A stretch of DNA of 64,000 nucleotides from Gemmatimonadaceae bacterium (GTDB lineage Bacteria > Gemmatimonadota > Gemmatimonadetes > Gemmatimonadales > Gemmatimonadaceae): positions 1 through 64,000 of the forward strand of contig DATNEW010000033.1 in the NCBI GenBank assembly GCA_035606695.1, in the 5' to 3' direction. The translations under genes and the position numbers were made by a program. The notes beneath the pieces are model-generated. The model saw only the letters and a list, made by a program, of their open reading frames with translations. It ran no database searches and was not told where the DNA came from. Below, piece after piece: positions 8,344 to 16,058 of this stretch (its first letter is position 1; each line of letters starts with the position of its first letter).

Positions 8344-8673
8344 TCAGACGGTCTCTCCCCCGACGGCGTTTCCGCCGAGGTGGCCGAAGTATGCTTCGAC
8401 GCACCACAGGATGGCGCGCCGCGTCAACTCGTGGCGAGCGGCGGCGGGAATACCGGCCGCGTCATCGATCAGATCGTTGAGAACGAGAATGACTTGCCCC
8501 GGAGATGTTCCTGCCGCGCGCTCCAGCCCAACGTACGTCCAGACTCCGCGCTGGAGCATCGTGTCGTCGACGGGCCTCGCGGCAAGCGCTTGTTGAATGA
8601 CGGATCGGAGATCGTTGGCATCCGCGATCTCCTCGACCGTGCGCGGAACGGACTCATCACGAGATCTCGGCAC
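8344..8673 (-). CDS. Small conserved protein, paralogue of the gene at 24792
   Basis: I choose the GTG complementary to 8671-8673 because an AGGA lies 6-7 nt upstream and because the paralogue starts at the same place. The 109-aa product shares with it ALAARPxDxxMLxxGVWTYV, GTSPGxVI and the C-terminal ILWCVEAYFGHLG. The pattern suggests a small all-helical soluble protein. Family and function are unknown. The two paralogues flank locus A (9-25 kb) on either side, in opposite orientation. Confidence 0.75.
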   Translation of the reverse strand: MPRSRDESVPRTVEEIADANDLRSVIQQALAARPVDDTMLQRGVWTYVGLERAAGTSPGQVILVLNDLIDDAAGIPAAARHELTRRAILWCVEAYFGHLGGNAVGGETV

Positions 8674-9070
8674 AGTTCCTCGGGATTGGCTGAGTTGACC
8701 ACATCGATGAATCGAAGCTCCTGCTTGCATAACGCGCACCTCTACTGCCAGCGAGGCGCACCGGCTTTGCTCGCGGCGCGGTTCGGTGATCCCCGCATGT
8801 GTCTGAAGACGTGCCGGTGGAGTTCGAACAACGAACAACGGGATAATTAGAGTTATCTAACAGCGAGTCGACGCGCGCGCGCGATCCCGTCGCTTGCCCG
8901 GCCCAGGGTCGACATCGGCCGGCCGCGACAGGACGACGATGCGGCTGTGCGTATGCACGGGCATGCGGTGTGCACGCTGCTGTCGGTGTGGAGTGCCCGC
9001 GGACGACTGGGGCCGTCTTGCTCACCCTCACTCGCGACGGCGCCGTCGAGAACGCGCCGAGGATGGTTTC
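8674..9070. other. Gene-free stretch between divergent genes
   Basis: About 400 bp without a convincing coding region. It must contain the promoters of the divergent neighbours (8344 leftward, 9071 rightward). An AT-richer patch, GATAATTAGAGTTATCTAACA near 8840-8860, is the best candidate for promoter DNA, but no paired -35/-10 boxes stand out. Confidence 0.5.
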
Positions 9071-9562
9071 ATGACAGCGGCGCCCAATGTTGGTCCATCC
9101 CAGTTTCTGGACACGCCGATGACGACGGCCGAGTGCGAGGCCCTGCTGCGGCGCGCTTGCTTCGGCCACTTGGCGTTCTCCACGGGGCGCCACGCGGATG
9201 TTCGGCCCATCCGGTACGCGTATCGCGAGGACTGGGTGTATTTTCGCGCGGACGTCGGCCTGCGGAAGATCATTGCGGCAAGTCCTTGGCTCCTGCTGTC
9301 CGCTACGGAGCTGCAGGATCCGACTCGGGTCTCGAGCGTCATCGTTCGCGGCGGCTGCTACGAGGCCGAAAGCACCGGGAGCACGCTGGGTGACGCGGTA
9401 GCGCTGCAAGGCATCATGGAGTTGCGGGATCGCGCCAGCGTGAACCCGCGACGCGCGCCGCGAGTCCGCCGTTCGTCGACGGTGTTTCGACTCCACGTCG
9501 ACGAGTTGCGCGGTGTCACGGCGTTCGTGCCGTGTCCGGCGGGCGGGGAACAGCGCGGTTAG
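9071..9562 (+). CDS. PNPOx-fold flavin-binding protein
   Basis: The 163-aa product starts at ATG 9071, preceded by GAGGA. Its sequence fits the pyridoxamine-5'-phosphate-oxidase-like split barrel: MTTAECEALLRRACFGHLAF at the N-terminus, VRPIRYAYREDWVYFRA for the flavin-contacting strands, then GLRKIIAASPWLLL. These small proteins bind FMN or F420 and often reduce small substrates; they are frequently annotated as nitroreductase-like or Nim-like. The catalytic substrate cannot be told from sequence. It is cytoplasmic. The convergent kinase gene ends 3 bp behind it. Confidence 0.8.
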   Translation: MTAAPNVGPSQFLDTPMTTAECEALLRRACFGHLAFSTGRHADVRPIRYAYREDWVYFRADVGLRKIIAASPWLLLSATELQDPTRVSSVIVRGGCYEAESTGSTLGDAVALQGIMELRDRASVNPRRAPRVRRSSTVFRLHVDELRGVTAFVPCPAGGEQRG

Positions 9563-9565
9563 AGT

Positions 9566-10942
9566 TTACTCATTACCGGCATGCGGAGCGCGCCCACGGG
9601 GAAGGGCAAGGGTAAACGCGGAGCCGACCCCTTCCTGGCTGACGACGGACACCTCGCCGCCCATCGCGCGCGCCAGCTTGCGGCTGATCGCGAGTCCGAG
9701 CCCGCGCCCTTCGCGCCTGCCTTCTTCGGCGCGCGCCAGCGCGTTGCGTCCACGGACGAACGGCTGAAACACCAGCCCGAGATCTTCCTCGGCGATCCCG
9801 ATCCCGGTATCGGTGACGCGGATCCAGACACAATCGCCGACGACCCGCGCGTCGACCGTGACCGTCGCACCGGGGCGCGAGAAGCGCACGGCGTTGGTCA
9901 TGAGCTGCAGCAGGATTTCCTCAAGGCGCGTGGCGTCGGCGCGAACGTAGATGTCCCGATCGACCGAATCGCCCGACACGCCGCTGATGATGTGCCTGGC
10001 GGCGGCGCTTGCTTCCGTCGCTCGCCTGGCGCTCGCCACCGCGTCATGCACGGGCACGTCTTCAGTGATGAGGTTCTCGCCGTCATCCCACCGCGCGAAC
10101 GCGATCACCGAGTCCACCAGATTCAGCAGGTGGCGTTCGTTCGCCTGAATCCGCTGCACGTCGTGCTGTTGGTCGCCGGTGAGCGGGCCGCGAACGCCCT
10201 CGGCGAGCAGCTGTGCGTATCCGAAGATCGCGTGCAGCGGCGTTCGAAGCCCGTGGCTCAACGACGACATGAAGGCGAGACGCTCGGCCAACGCCACCTC
10301 GGCGGCGGCGATCGACCTGGCGCGTTCATCCGCGCGCATCGCGTTGTCGATCGCGAACGCGGCGCCCGCCGCGATCTGCTCCGCCAGCACGCGATCCGCA
10401 TTGTCGAACGCGCGGCCGCCGCGCGGGCCGATGAACGTCAACGAGCCGATCGTGTCGTCGCGAACGCGCAACGGCACGACCATCACGGCCCCCACGTGCA
10501 GGGCGCGCAAGGCGGTCAGCTGCTCGCGCGAGCCGGCGACTTTGGCGAGCGCGTCGTCGGAGAGCTCGGCGATGATCTCGGTGCGGCCCGTGCGCCAGAC
10601 GCTTGGCGCTCCTCTCCGATCGCGAGGAGGCGGCCAACCGTCGATCAGTGTGGCGGCCGCCGACTGGACGAGCGGGTCAGGATGCAACACCGCGACGCGG
10701 CGCGGTGGCGAATCGTGTCCCTCGCCGTGGCGCAGGTCGAGGATGCTCCAGACATTCGGATGCGGCAGCGTGAACCGGGCAACCGACGCGAGCGTTTCGT
10801 CGAGGCCGTGCGCGTTCATGGCGAGCGTGGTCGCGCTCGCGACGAGCCGGCTGGCGTTTTTCAGAAAATCCGCTTGCTCCTCGTGCGCGTGCAGGCGCTC
10901 GATCAATTGGGAGCGAAGCTCGGTCGTGTCTCGGCTGAGCAT
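9566..10942 (-). CDS. Cytosolic GAF-domain sensor histidine kinase
   Basis: From the ATG at 10942 (GAGGG four bases upstream) the product is 458 aa; an upstream start at 11038 is possible. Residues about 45-205 form a GAF domain, then comes a HisKA dimer with phospho-acceptor H230 (SLSHGLRTPLHAIFGYAQLL) and a HATPase_c domain with the N, G1 and G2 boxes (LMTNAVRFS, VTDTGIGIA, GRGLGLAISRKLA). There is no membrane segment, so it senses a cytoplasmic signal. It is divergent from the similar kinase at 11219 and belongs to the locus A signalling group. Confidence 0.9.
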   Translation of the reverse strand: MLSRDTTELRSQLIERLHAHEEQADFLKNASRLVASATTLAMNAHGLDETLASVARFTLPHPNVWSILDLRHGEGHDSPPRRVAVLHPDPLVQSAAATLIDGWPPPRDRRGAPSVWRTGRTEIIAELSDDALAKVAGSREQLTALRALHVGAVMVVPLRVRDDTIGSLTFIGPRGGRAFDNADRVLAEQIAAGAAFAIDNAMRADERARSIAAAEVALAERLAFMSSLSHGLRTPLHAIFGYAQLLAEGVRGPLTGDQQHDVQRIQANERHLLNLVDSVIAFARWDDGENLITEDVPVHDAVASARRATEASAAARHIISGVSGDSVDRDIYVRADATRLEEILLQLMTNAVRFSRPGATVTVDARVVGDCVWIRVTDTGIGIAEEDLGLVFQPFVRGRNALARAEEGRREGRGLGLAISRKLARAMGGEVSVVSQEGVGSAFTLALPRGRAPHAGNE

Positions 10943-11218
10943 GGTGCCCTCGAAAAGCAAACGGGGCGACGGAGCCGGCGGAACCGAGTTGTTCGATTGG
11001 CAAGGCTGCGACGGAAGGGGCACGGTCATCGGTCGCACGCAACGTGCCGTTCACGCGCCGCGTGCCGCATTCCGACTACATTCCGGCTGAACGCCGCGCG
11101 ATGGCCACGATTGTGCTCGTCATGATGACGACGTAGATACAAGTGCAGAGGAGCCGTGCGTCATGATCAGCGCGAGGGCAGTGACCGGCCGGACGCGTCG
11201 AAGCGCCGCCCGGATCGC

Positions 11219-12589
11219 ATGACGACGATCAGCCAGCAGACCATCGCCGGTCGGTTGATCGTTGCCGCGCTCGCTGAAACCGATCGCGCCGACGCGGCGG
11301 AGCGACTCTCGGATCGCCTCGACTACCTCGCGGGACTTCAGGAACGGTTGGCTGCATCGCTCGACGAGACGGAGATGCGCACGACGTTGTCGGGCGTCTG
11401 CCTTCCCGGCGCCGACTCGTGGGCCATTGTTGATCTCGTCGAGGCCGACGATCATCTGCTGCGCCTCGCCATCCCGAGAGCCGATCCCGCCGACCAGGCC
11501 ATCGCGGATGAGTTGAACGGTCAATGGGCTCCGCGCGACGACGACCCGTTCGGCTATCCGGCCGTCAAGCGTGCTGGAGAAACGATCGCCCTGACCGAGC
11601 ATGTGGACGACGTGCTCGCCGCGGCGGCGCACCGGCCGGAGAACATCGCGGTTCTCCGTGCGCTCGGATTCGCCGCGTGCCTGGTGGTGCCCATTCGCGC
11701 GAACGGCCGCATCACGGGCGCCATCACGTTCGTTGCGCGCCGCGCTCGTGCCGCGTACACGGCCGACGAGATCGAGTTCGCCGAGCAGGTGGCGGCGGCA
11801 TGCGGACGCGCGCTGGACAACGTGCGTCAATTCGCGGCGATGGATCGGCGCCGGAAGGTCGCCGAGGACTCCGACCGCGCGAAGGTCGACGCCTTGGGGC
11901 AGGTGACGCACGAGCTGCGCACGCCGCTCAGCGCCATCGGCGGCTACGCGGAGCTGATGGAAATGGGCGTGCGCGGGCCGATCACGAACGACCAACGTCG
12001 CGACCTCGAGCGCATTCGTTGGAATCAGCAGCACTTGCTGTCGTTGATCAGCCAGATTCTTGCGTACGTTCGCGTCGAAACCGGCCGCGCCGAGTTCACG
12101 CTCGCCGACGTCGATCTCGGACCGGCCGCGGTCGCGGCCGCGGAGATGGTCGCGCCGCTCATCGAGGCGAAGGGGCAAGTCGTAACCTACGAAGCATGCG
12201 AAGCAGGAGCTGCGGTGGCGCTCGGCGACATCGACAAGATTCGGCAAATTCTCATCAACCTCATCACGAACGCGATGAAGTATTCACCCGACCAGGCGCG
12301 GCTCGTGGTGCGCTGTGGAACGAGCCGAACCGCCCGCTTCGTCGAAGTGTGCGACGAGGGCGAAGGTATTGCCGCGGACAAGCTCGACTCCATCTTCGAG
12401 CCGTTCGTGCAACTGCCGGGCACGGCGGCGAAGCGCGGCGGCGGTGTCGGGTTGGGCCTGGCGATCGCCCGCCAGCTCGCGCGCGGCATGCACGGCGAGC
12501 TTTCCGTCGCGAGCGAGCTCCACGTCGGCTCCGCGTTTCGTTTGACGCTTCCGAGCGCTGAACAGGCGCGGCGCGCCACGGATTCGTGA
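11219..12589 (+). CDS. Cytosolic GAF-domain sensor histidine kinase of locus A
   Basis: This 456-aa protein has a helical N-terminus (QQTIAGRLIVAALAETDRAD), a GAF domain at about 50-205, HisKA with H231 (QVTHELRTPLSAIGGYAELM) and a complete HATPase_c domain (LITNAMKYSPDQ, GGGVGLGLAIARQLA). The start at 11219 is favoured because the frame of the homologous fragment at 34287 begins at the same residue and the DNA upstream has indels there. It overlaps the next gene by one base (TGATG), so kinase and response regulator are coupled. In-frame translation could also start at 11156. Confidence 0.88.
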   Translation: MTTISQQTIAGRLIVAALAETDRADAAERLSDRLDYLAGLQERLAASLDETEMRTTLSGVCLPGADSWAIVDLVEADDHLLRLAIPRADPADQAIADELNGQWAPRDDDPFGYPAVKRAGETIALTEHVDDVLAAAAHRPENIAVLRALGFAACLVVPIRANGRITGAITFVARRARAAYTADEIEFAEQVAAACGRALDNVRQFAAMDRRRKVAEDSDRAKVDALGQVTHELRTPLSAIGGYAELMEMGVRGPITNDQRRDLERIRWNQQHLLSLISQILAYVRVETGRAEFTLADVDLGPAAVAAAEMVAPLIEAKGQVVTYEACEAGAAVALGDIDKIRQILINLITNAMKYSPDQARLVVRCGTSRTARFVEVCDEGEGIAADKLDSIFEPFVQLPGTAAKRGGGVGLGLAIARQLARGMHGELSVASELHVGSAFRLTLPSAEQARRATDS

Positions 12590-12963
12590 TGACGACGTCA
12601 CCAGCGGCGACGTTGCTCATCATCGAGGATAACGAAGACAATTGCGTGATCATGTCCGTGTGGCTCAAGCACGCCGGCTATCAGGTCGTGCTGGCGCACG
12701 ACGGCGTGCGGGGCGTCGCGCTGGCGCGTTCGATCGTGCCCAGTGTGATCCTGATGGACGTCGAGCTACCGGGGATGGACGGATGGACCGCCGCGCGAGC
12801 GTTGCGCGACGATCCGGCGACCAAGGACATCCCCATCATCGCGCTGACGGCGATGGCGCTGCCGCAAGACGAGGAGCGTGCGCGCGAGGCCGGCGTGGAA
12901 CTGTATCTGACGAAGCCGGTGAGCCTGGCTCGCGTGCTCGAGAGCGTGCAACAGGTTCTGTGA
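12589..12963 (+). CDS. Single-domain response regulator (CheY-like)
   Basis: The 124-aa receiver has all canonical residues: acidic pair in LLIIEDNEDN, phospho-acceptor D57 in ILMDVELPGMDGW, T in IIALTAMAL and K in LYLTKPVSL. It has no output domain, so it should signal through protein contacts. Its ATG overlaps the stop of the GAF kinase at 11219, its obvious phosphodonor. The KaiC-like ATPase downstream is a plausible target (inference from gene order). Confidence 0.92.
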   Translation: MTTSPAATLLIIEDNEDNCVIMSVWLKHAGYQVVLAHDGVRGVALARSIVPSVILMDVELPGMDGWTAARALRDDPATKDIPIIALTAMALPQDEERAREAGVELYLTKPVSLARVLESVQQVL

Positions 12964-12965
12964 AC

Positions 12966-13005
12966 GGTTCCAGTCGGTTCCAGTCGGTTCCAGTCGGTTC
13001 CAGTC
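12966..13005. repeat. Tandem 10-bp repeat (GGTTCCAGTC x4)
   Basis: Four perfect, contiguous copies begin two bases after the response-regulator stop codon. A short palindrome CTCGTTTGAACGAG follows at 13015-13028. The array lies in the 180-bp gap before the next gene. Confidence 0.95.
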
Positions 13006-13142
13006 GTACTCGTTCTCGTTTGAACGAGAGTTCGACGTTGCCGTGATAGCGCGTGCCTGGGAGGTACGCTAGTCTCAGGAAGCGCACGACGCCCTCCACA
13101 CGCGCCGGTAGCGCCAACGACCCATCCAGGAGTGCCATTCAC

Positions 13143-13547
13143 ATGTCGCGCGACGGAGGTTCTGTCAACGCGAAAGCGGTGGCGCGACGGCTCGTGGAGC
13201 GCGGAGCGGACGGCGAGGTGCAGGCAGAGGCACTCGGCGCGGCGATGCAGCGGGCTGCCGGGCAAGTCGTCGACGATCTCAGAAGTGTCGTCGGCGCCGA
13301 CGGACTCGACGCGTTGCTCGATCGCGCGATTGCGCGTGCTCAGCACGAACACCCGGCGGTCGCGAGCATGCGGCGCGCCGACGACAGCGCCGGCATTCCA
13401 CTGAACGTCATGCCGGCGATCGAGGCGCACGGAGCCGCAGCCGCTCGCGCGGGGCTCGAAGCCGTCCTCGCGGCGCTCGTCGACATTCTCACCGCCCTCA
13501 TCGGAGCGGACATGGTACGTAATCTCCTTCACGCCGACGATTCATGA
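13143..13547 (+). CDS. Unknown 134-aa protein coupled to the KaiC-like gene
   Basis: The start ATG 13143 has AGGAG upstream. The protein is Ala-rich and helical with conserved-looking segments AGQVVDDLRSVVGADGLDAL and NVMPAIEAHGAAAARAGLEA, and ends LIGADMVRNLLHADDS. No signal peptide. Its stop overlaps the ATG of the KaiC-like gene (ATGA at 13544-13547), which implies a functional link with that ATPase. It has no counterpart in locus B, where this region is deleted. Family not recognised. Confidence 0.7.
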   Translation: MSRDGGSVNAKAVARRLVERGADGEVQAEALGAAMQRAAGQVVDDLRSVVGADGLDALLDRAIARAQHEHPAVASMRRADDSAGIPLNVMPAIEAHGAAAARAGLEAVLAALVDILTALIGADMVRNLLHADDS

Positions 13548-15040
13548 CCGCTTCTCCATCCGTGTCCGACGATTCGGTGATGCGGAACATCGCCACCGGT
13601 GTTCCGGGGCTCGATGCCGTGCTTGGCGGCGGCCTCTGCGAGTATGCGTTCAACCTCATCGCGGGCGCCCCGGGCGCGGGCAAGACGACGCTGGTGCAAC
13701 AGATCTTGTTCGCCAACGCGACGCGCGAACGGTCGGCGCTCTATTTCACGGTACTCGGCGAACCGACGGTGAAGATGCTGCGCTACCAGCGGCAATTCGA
13801 GTTCTTTGATGCAGCCCGGGTGCCGACGGCCGTGCGATTCGTCAATCTCGCCGCGGAAGCCGCGAGTGGCGACCTCGAGGCCGTGCTGCAGCGCGTCATC
13901 GCCGAGGTCGCGGCCGCCCAGCCGGCGTTCGTCGCGGTCGACTCGTTTCGCACCATCGTCGGCGGACGTCGAGCGGGGGAATCGCACGAGTCGCTGGACA
14001 TGGCGCATTTCGTCAACCGCCTGGCGCAACAACTCACCACGTGGGAAGTCACGTCGTTTCTGATCGGCGAGTATTCGGACACCGAGCAGCGCCAGCCGGT
14101 GTTCACGATCGCCGACACCATCCTGTGGTTGTCCGAGGACGTCGACCGCAACTCGGCGACGCGCAAACTGCGCGTGGTGAAAGTACGCGGTCGAAATCCG
14201 ATGCCGGGACTGCACACCTTTCGACTCAGCACGGCGGGCGTACAAGTCTTTCCGCGGATTCCCGAGCAGGCGCGGCCGCGCCTGCTCCAGCCGGTCGTCC
14301 GTCTCAGCACCGGCGTGCCTGGGCTGGATGAGATGACGGGCGGCGGCATTCCGGCGGGCGACGTGGTGCTCCTCACCGGGCCGGCGGGCAGTGGCAAGAC
14401 GACCTTCGCGACGCACTTCGTCGCGCAGGGCCTGGTCGACGGCGAGGCCTGCGTCGTCGCCGTGTTCGAGGAATACCCCGACGCGTATCTGATGCGCGCC
14501 AAGACGGTGTCCGCCGGCTTGGAACACATGATCGACATCGGACGATTGGTCGTGACGTATCTGCGTCCGCTGGATTTGTCGGTGGACGAGATGCTCGCCG
14601 AGATCGAGCGCGCCGTCCAGCGCGTCGGCGCCACGCGCGTCGTCATCGACTCGCTCTCGGGATTCGAGGTGGCGCTCGCGCCCAGCTATCGCACAGACTT
14701 TAGAGAATCATTATACCGGCTGGTCGGCGCGCTCACCGTGTCGGGCGTGACGGTGCTGATGACGGACGAGGTGATGGACGCGAGCCCGGGCGGCCGCTTC
14801 ACGCACGAGCGCGTGTCGTTCATCACCGACGACATTCTCGTGCAGCGCTACGTCGAGATCGGCGGCGCGCTGCACAAGGTGCTGTCGGTGGTCAAGATGC
14901 GCGGGAGCGAGCACGCGACTGACTTCCGCACCTATCGACTCACGGCGAGCGGCGCGGTCATCGGCGAGTCGCTCGAGCGGTATCACGGAATCACGACGGG
15001 AGTCCCGACGCTGGCGGCGCGGGCGGACAAAAGTCCGTGA
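13544..15040 (+). CDS. KaiC-like double-domain ATPase (RecA fold)
   Basis: The 498-aa protein is two tandem RecA/KaiC domains, each introduced by the family hallmark (TGVPGLDAVLGGGL near 18 and TGVPGLDEMTGGGIPAG near 256). Walker A motifs are GAPGAGKTT (41-49) and GPAGSGKTT (279-287); Walker B strands are PAFVAVDSF and TRVVIDSLSGFE. Length is close to that of cyanobacterial KaiC (about 519 aa), but no KaiA or KaiB gene is near. Expected to be a hexameric ATPase or autokinase. It is the last gene of kinase-regulator-unknown-KaiC, each joined tightly. Confidence 0.92.
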   Translation: MTASPSVSDDSVMRNIATGVPGLDAVLGGGLCEYAFNLIAGAPGAGKTTLVQQILFANATRERSALYFTVLGEPTVKMLRYQRQFEFFDAARVPTAVRFVNLAAEAASGDLEAVLQRVIAEVAAAQPAFVAVDSFRTIVGGRRAGESHESLDMAHFVNRLAQQLTTWEVTSFLIGEYSDTEQRQPVFTIADTILWLSEDVDRNSATRKLRVVKVRGRNPMPGLHTFRLSTAGVQVFPRIPEQARPRLLQPVVRLSTGVPGLDEMTGGGIPAGDVVLLTGPAGSGKTTFATHFVAQGLVDGEACVVAVFEEYPDAYLMRAKTVSAGLEHMIDIGRLVVTYLRPLDLSVDEMLAEIERAVQRVGATRVVIDSLSGFEVALAPSYRTDFRESLYRLVGALTVSGVTVLMTDEVMDASPGGRFTHERVSFITDDILVQRYVEIGGALHKVLSVVKMRGSEHATDFRTYRLTASGAVIGESLERYHGITTGVPTLAARADKSP

Positions 15041-15041
15041 A

Positions 15042-15085
15042 CTCTCCATGAGCTCTCCATGAGCTCTCCATGAGCTCTCCATGAG
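15042..15085. repeat. Tandem 11-bp repeat (CTCTCCATGAG x4)
   Basis: Four perfect contiguous copies begin two bases behind the KaiC stop codon. Each carries the near-palindrome CTCTCCATGAGCTC across the junction. It is the third tandem array of 10-11 bp within 8 kb and lies at the same place relative to the stop codon as the array at 12966. Confidence 0.95.
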
Positions 15086-15140
15086 CTCGCGCGTCGAGCC
15101 GGCGCGTGGCGCCGCCGCGCGTCGCGTCCGCTTGTTTTGC

Positions 15141-15313
15141 GTTTTCTAAAGTCCGCCGGCATTCCGGTGCCGCGGAGCCAAAGACCCGCCGCCGGTGTAT
15201 ATTACGAATGCTGGTGTGTGGCCTGTGCGCCACCTCCCCCTGGTCTCGCGGGCGTTACCGCCCCCGGCGACTCGAGAGCCTCTCGGTCCAGCTGTCCTCT
15301 GATCGGGAGCGCC
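15141..15313 (+). promoter_or_regulatory. Conserved leader of the pseudo-receiver gene, copy A
   Basis: The 173 bp before the start are strongly similar to 40756-40932, including GTTTTCTAAAGTC, GGTGTATATTACGA and TGCTGGTGTGTGGCCT. From GTATATT to the ATG the two copies have equal length. A hairpin TGGC-(loop)-GCGCCA differs mainly in its loop. CACCTCCCCC (15231-15240) is complementary to the ribosome site GGGAG (15305-15309), so the leader may fold over the start. Alternatively the same frame encodes an N-terminal extension; both fit. Confidence 0.55.
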
Positions 15314-15697
15314 ATGCGCAGAGTCGCCGGCCGAACCGTCCTCATCGTCGAGCCGGATGCCGACTCGCGCGCGCAACTTCGCGCGACGCTCGAATCCGAC
15401 GGCTACACCGTCATCGCGACCAGCGGCGGCGACGACGCACTGTCCTTGATCGACAATCCGCGAATCAATCTCGTGGTGACCGAGCTCTACCTCGGAAATC
15501 GCAAGAGTCGTTGCCTGCTGAACGCGATCTGCACTCCGGCGCCGCGGCGGCGCGCCAAGGTATTGGCATACACCACGCATGGCCAACCGAAAGACCGCGC
15601 GTGGGCGGCCGCCTCCGGCGCGGATGCCTACGTGCTCAAAAAGAACGGCGCGGCGCGACTGCTCGAAGTTGCGGACCGGCTCGGACGAGCGCGATGA
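15314..15697 (+). CDS. Pseudo-receiver protein (Glu in place of phospho-Asp)
   Basis: ATG 15314 follows GGGAG with good spacing. The 127-aa receiver-like protein keeps the fold pattern (VLIVEPDADSRAQL, LAYTTHG, AYVLKKNGAARLLE with the conserved Lys) but has E57 where the phospho-Asp belongs (NLVVTELYLGN), and one of the two metal-binding acids is Pro. It should not be phosphorylated normally; Glu may mimic the active state. It is over 80 percent identical to the copy at 40933. The stop overlaps a short frame at 15694. Confidence 0.85.
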   Translation: MRRVAGRTVLIVEPDADSRAQLRATLESDGYTVIATSGGDDALSLIDNPRINLVVTELYLGNRKSRCLLNAICTPAPRRRAKVLAYTTHGQPKDRAWAAASGADAYVLKKNGAARLLEVADRLGRAR

Positions 15698-15768
15698 GCC
15701 GCGGTTGCGCGCGGCGCTGTCGGCCGGCGGTAACAATGACGAACCCGTCATGGAGGCGGTCGGCATGA
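15694..15768 (+). pseudogene. Remnant of the small gene intact at 41313
   Basis: An ATG at 15694 overlaps the pseudo-receiver stop (ATGA), exactly as the 79-aa gene at 41313 does in locus B, but here the frame ends after 24 codons. Only the start position and coupling are kept; the protein body is missing. The TGA lies inside the start codon of the next gene. It could still act as a tiny coupling frame. Confidence 0.45.
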
Positions 15769-16058
15769 TCCGTCGCAGCTTCACCGACCGCGACGGCGTG
15801 GCATGGACGGTGGCGGAGTCGCCGCCGCGCGTGCTCACGCTCATTCGCGCGCGCGAGCGGCGTGGCGAGCCGCGCTCACGCGGCCGCGTCGCCGGCGCCG
15901 CGAGATTCGCGACGCGCGATCTCGATATGCCGTGCTTGCGCTTCGAGTCGGCGCGCCAGCGGCGCCAGGTCACTCCGATTCCATCCGGGTGGGAGGAGAT
16001 GCCGGAGGATGAGCTCGAGGACTTGCTCGGCACGTCGACGTTGATGCGCGAGGCGTGA
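15765..16058 (+). CDS. Small conserved protein before the glucan synthase
   Basis: ATG 15765 is preceded by GGAGG at a suitable distance. The 97-aa soluble protein contains RSFTDRDGVAWTVAESPPRV near the N-terminus, RPRRRxR-type basic residues in the middle and an acidic tail (GWEEMPEDELEDLLGTSTLM). A close paralogue lies at 41584. Its stop overlaps the GTG of the glucan synthase, in both loci, so it is probably made together with that enzyme. Function unknown. Confidence 0.8.
   Translation: MIRRSFTDRDGVAWTVAESPPRVLTLIRARERRGEPRSRGRVAGAARFATRDLDMPCLRFESARQRRQVTPIPSGWEEMPEDELEDLLGTSTLMREA

Noticed and set aside
9581-11125. 514-codon plus-strand frame
   Set aside because: Shadow of the GAF kinase at 9566-10942; composition is Arg/Ala-rich without motifs.
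13544-15040. A KaiABC circadian clock
   Set aside because: Only KaiC-like ATPases are present; no KaiA or KaiB gene in the window, and the family is widespread without clock function.
12966-15085. Tandem arrays considered as CRISPR
   Set aside because: Units of 10-11 bp are contiguous with no spacers and no cas genes.
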